Shown in pieces: positions 62,028-64,000 of a stretch of DNA of 64,000 bases (position 1 is its first letter; each line of letters begins with the position of its first letter). Origin of the DNA: Nocardia higoensis (lineage in GTDB: Bacteria; Actinomycetota; Actinomycetes; Mycobacteriales; Mycobacteriaceae); contig NZ_JADLQN010000001.1 of NCBI RefSeq assembly GCF_015477835.1, positions 868,001 through 932,000 on the forward strand, given 5' to 3'. Under the pieces are notes generated by a model that was not told where the DNA came from, did not search any database, and saw nothing but the letters and a program-made list of their open reading frames with translations. A program made the position numbers and the translations under genes.

Positions 62028-62056
62028 TTGATAGTTCAGCAGCTTGTCACTATCAA
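62028..62056. promoter_or_regulatory. TTGATAGT-N13-ACTATCAA repeat (site 3)
   Basis: TTGATAGT (62028-62035) and ACTATCAA (62049-62056) are perfect inverted copies. They lie 13 bases after the MpaB stop, before the convergent GNAT gene, and are too AT-rich and lacking a T tract for a terminator. A third regulator site or a folding element is more likely. Confidence 0.6.
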
Positions 62057-62098
62057 CAATGTGTGGCCCGGGGACGTGCGCTCCGCACGGTCACCCGG

Positions 62099-62132
62099 CG
62101 GCTGTCCCGTCCAGGACCGGACGAGACAGCCG
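62099..62132. terminator. Bidirectional terminator hairpin
   Basis: CGGCTGTC-C-CGTCC pairs with GGACG-A-GACAGCCG around AGGACC, with a single mismatch. It lies between the convergent MpaB and GNAT genes. Confidence 0.7.
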
Positions 62133-62164
62133 TGTGATCGGTGCGGTCCGCCGCGCTGCCGTGG

Positions 62165-62716
62165 TCAGGTCAGCGGAATCGTCAGATGCACGGTCTGGAA
62201 CCTGGCTCCCGGCCTGCGGGCGTCGTGGATGACGGTGCCGAAGGTCTGCCAGAAGTCCAGCGCGCCGGGGGAATTCGCGTCGGTGTGCAGGTAGAGCCGG
62301 TCGAAGGCCGGGTTGTGCTTCACGAACTCGACAGCCTGTTCGACGAGCCGGCTCGCCAACCCTCGGCGCTGGTGTTCGGGCGCCACGTAGACGCGGAACA
62401 GTTGGGCGGTGACACCGTCGGGGAATCGCTCGGCCAGCCACGCCGGATGCGGGGGAGTGCGCGGGCCACGCGCTTGGACGGCCGTCGTGGCGACCACCTC
62501 GTCGTCGTGGACCGCCACCCACAGACGTTGATTCGGGTTCTGCAGGTAGGTCCGTTCGGGATGGATGACGTCCTCGTGGTGTTCAGGCAGGTAGCCGCAA
62601 CCGAGCACGTTGTAGAACGTGTCGAGCATGACGCGCCGTGCCCCGGTCATGTCCTCGGCGCGGGCTTCGCGAACGGCGTAGCCGGTGGGGGTGTGGGTAG
62701 GGGTGGGGGTGCTCAT
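62165..62716 (-). CDS. GNAT family N-acetyltransferase
   Basis: The 183-residue protein has the GNAT fold: REARAEDMTGARRVMLDTFY, LWVAVHDDEVVATTAVQARG, the acetyl-CoA loop VYVAPEHQRRGLASRLVEQA (Q/RxxGxA) and DRLYLHTDANSPGALDFWQT. It overlaps the upstream siderophore-binding protein gene by ATGA, so it may modify a siderophore or a transport component. Substrate unknown. Confidence 0.86.
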   Translation of the reverse strand: MSTPTPTHTPTGYAVREARAEDMTGARRVMLDTFYNVLGCGYLPEHHEDVIHPERTYLQNPNQRLWVAVHDDEVVATTAVQARGPRTPPHPAWLAERFPDGVTAQLFRVYVAPEHQRRGLASRLVEQAVEFVKHNPAFDRLYLHTDANSPGALDFWQTFGTVIHDARRPGARFQTVHLTIPLT

Positions 62717-63705
62717 CGCAGGTCCGCCAGTTCGTTCGCGAGCACTTCCAGGCCCTCGACCGCCACAGGCCCCGGCCCGGTGTAGCCGAAGGGGATGGCG
62801 ATGATCCGGTCGGCCCGGATGGCTTCGACGTCGGCGAGTTCGGGACGGCTCCGCAATGCCTGACGCGCCGATTCGGGCGTCTGGTCGCCTTGAGTCAACA
62901 AGATCACCACCGCGGGGTCGCGCTGGATGAGAGTCTCGGTGTTGGCGCCGAAACTCCGCTTGTCGACATCGCCGAAGATGTTGCTCAGCCCCAGCATCTG
63001 CATCTGGGTGTCGACGGTGCTGGTACCGCCGTAGGCGTTGAGGGTGCTCCCGTCGCGCGAGAGGATCAGCGCCGCGGCGGGACGTGGTTCCGCGCTCGTG
63101 GCCGCGCTCGTCTTGTCGGTGACGGAGGCGACGCGCGCGCGTAGTGCCTCCACCTCCGCGGCCGCGGCGGGCTCGGTGCCGAACAACTTTCCGTACAGCT
63201 CGATGTCGTCGAAGATGTCGTCGAAGGACCCCGCGGCGTTCTGACAGTAGCCGCGGGTCACGACGAGCGGAATCTGCGCGGCGGCCAGATCGTCGGCGGT
63301 GACCGCGGCGCCTTCGAAGCTCACCACCACGTCGGGCGTGCGGGCGATGATTTCTTCGCGGGCGAGTTCTGCGGTGGGGGCGACGAACTCGGCGTGTGCG
63401 AGCTGATCGGCGTACTTTCCGGGAAACGGCGCCGTCTCGAAGGTCCGGGCGACCACGCGGTCACCCGCGCCCGCTGCCGCGATCATCGGCGCGGCGATCG
63501 AGCCGACGGTGACAACCCGTTGCGGCGGCGCGTCGAAGGTGACCTCGCGGCCGCAACTCGAGATGGTCAGCGGGAAGCCGCCGCCGGTAGCGGGCTGCGC
63601 ACTCTCGGTTGACGTTTCACCGCACGCGGTCATGCCGACTGCCACCACGAGGGTGGCGGGGAGTGCGGCCAGTCGCCGGATGCGCCGGCCGAATAGCGAT
63701 TTCAC
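62713..63705 (-). CDS. ABC transporter substrate-binding protein, iron-siderophore type
   Basis: The 330-residue lipoprotein has a signal peptide (KSLFGRRIRRLAALPATLVV) with lipobox Cys in MTAC, then the FhuD/BtuF-type folds: RVVTVGSIAAPMIAAAGAGD, FPGKYADQLAHAEFVAPTAE, LAREEIIARTPDVVVSFEGA and DPAVVILLTQGDQ. It binds Fe-siderophore or heme-like ligands for the FecCD permease next door. I chose GTG at 63705; GTG at 63738 overlaps the permease stop and would add 11 residues. Confidence 0.9.
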   Translation of the reverse strand: MKSLFGRRIRRLAALPATLVVAVGMTACGETSTESAQPATGGGFPLTISSCGREVTFDAPPQRVVTVGSIAAPMIAAAGAGDRVVARTFETAPFPGKYADQLAHAEFVAPTAELAREEIIARTPDVVVSFEGAAVTADDLAAAQIPLVVTRGYCQNAAGSFDDIFDDIELYGKLFGTEPAAAAEVEALRARVASVTDKTSAATSAEPRPAAALILSRDGSTLNAYGGTSTVDTQMQMLGLSNIFGDVDKRSFGANTETLIQRDPAVVILLTQGDQTPESARQALRSRPELADVEAIRADRIIAIPFGYTGPGPVAVEGLEVLANELADLR

Positions 63706-63734
63706 TGTGTGGATTTCCTTTTCTCCAGAGGTGT

Positions 63735-64000
63735 TCACGCGTCGACGCCGCGCATGCGGCGGATCAGCACGAGGAGCAACGGTGCGCCGACCACCGCTGT
63801 GACGATGCCCAGCGGCAGCTCGCGCGGCGCGAAAGCCGTGCGGGCGACCACATCGGCGGCGACCAGGAAGATCGCTCCGATGAGCGCGGAGACGGGGATG
63901 AGCTTGCGGTGCGTGCTGCCGACGCACAGCCGGGCCACATGCGGGATGATCAGCCCGACGAATCCGATCGCGCCCGAGACCGCGACCACCGCGCCGACGC
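63735..64000 (-). CDS. FecCD-type permease of an iron-siderophore importer (truncated by window edge)
   Basis: Eighty-eight C-terminal codons are visible: [20 protein letters not shown] (the G-x-I-x-F-V-G-L-x-x-P-H motif of FecCD), [40 protein letters not shown] and ending RRMRGVDA. The upstream part lies beyond 64000. It is the permease for the binding protein at 62713, with which it probably forms one operon. Confidence 0.93.
   Translation of the reverse strand, partial: VGAVVAVSGAIGFVGLIIPHVARLCVGSTHRKLIPVSALIGAIFLVAADVVARTAFAPRELPLGIVTAVVGAPLLLVLIRRMRGVDA

Noticed and set aside
62028..62056. Terminator for the second MpaB gene
   Set aside because: AT-rich stem without U tract, and a better GC-rich terminator follows at 62099-62132; arms match the two operator-like sites instead.

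Overview
This 64 kb window is GC-rich chromosomal DNA from a mycolic-acid-type actinomycete. Nocardia or a close relative fits best. The pointers are a complete yrbE/mce lipid-importer operon with an mce-associated membrane protein, a WS/DGAT acyltransferase, a DUF5313 protein, a DosR/DosS dormancy locus, two MpaB-family oxygenases and many TetR regulators with GTG starts. I saw no tRNA, rRNA, CRISPR array, prophage or insertion sequence. Genus is inferred from gene content; no database search was possible.

Layout. 1-9.8 kb: a truncated DUF7144-like membrane protein, a membrane-fused diacylglycerol kinase, a decayed DUF6325/SHOCT gene, a membrane protein coupled to a methyltransferase, a Mut7-C RNase, an AraC regulator, a SigF/SigB-type sigma factor with a small internal duplication, an alcohol dehydrogenase remnant, a secreted DUF5995 protein and a DUF3303 protein with a DosR-like box upstream. 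9.9-19.6 kb: three TetR-controlled modules (alpha/beta hydrolase; SDR, MBL-like protein and esterase; an FtsX-type ABC exporter), plus an Asp-box protein paired with a MoaD-like protein.

19.6-32.4 kb is the DosR dormancy locus: PfkB kinase, Acg-type nitroreductase, DosS, DosR, PEP synthase, a flavodoxin, an Hrp1-like CBS protein, a HAD-GH65 fusion and a quinone oxidoreductase. A 30-residue membrane peptide is translationally coupled to dosR. Several DosR-like boxes (GGGAC-N4-GGCAC type) lie upstream of these genes. 32.5-43.4 kb holds membrane and stress genes (HAAS-type protein, WS/DGAT, flavodoxin, SulP, DUF4389, MgtE, Zn-ADH, CPA2 antiporter). 43.4-48.6 kb: OhrR/Ohr, a second OhrR-like regulator, DUF5313, a DrrAB-type exporter preceded by a 13-codon leader, a 30-codon acidic small ORF, and a SigZ-like sigma factor facing a Cys-rich mini-protein.

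48.9-58.7 kb is one run of coupled genes: yrbEAB, mceABCDEF, an mce-associated protein and an MpaB oxygenase. An Hsp20 gene, a dienelactone-hydrolase-like gene, a TetR regulator and a second MpaB oxygenase follow. The same inverted repeat, TTGATAG-N15/16-CTATCAA, sits before the mce operon, in the TetR/MpaB divergent promoter, and after the second MpaB gene. I infer that the TetR protein controls both the lipid importer and the oxygenases. The window ends in a siderophore-type ABC importer (GNAT, binding protein, truncated permease).
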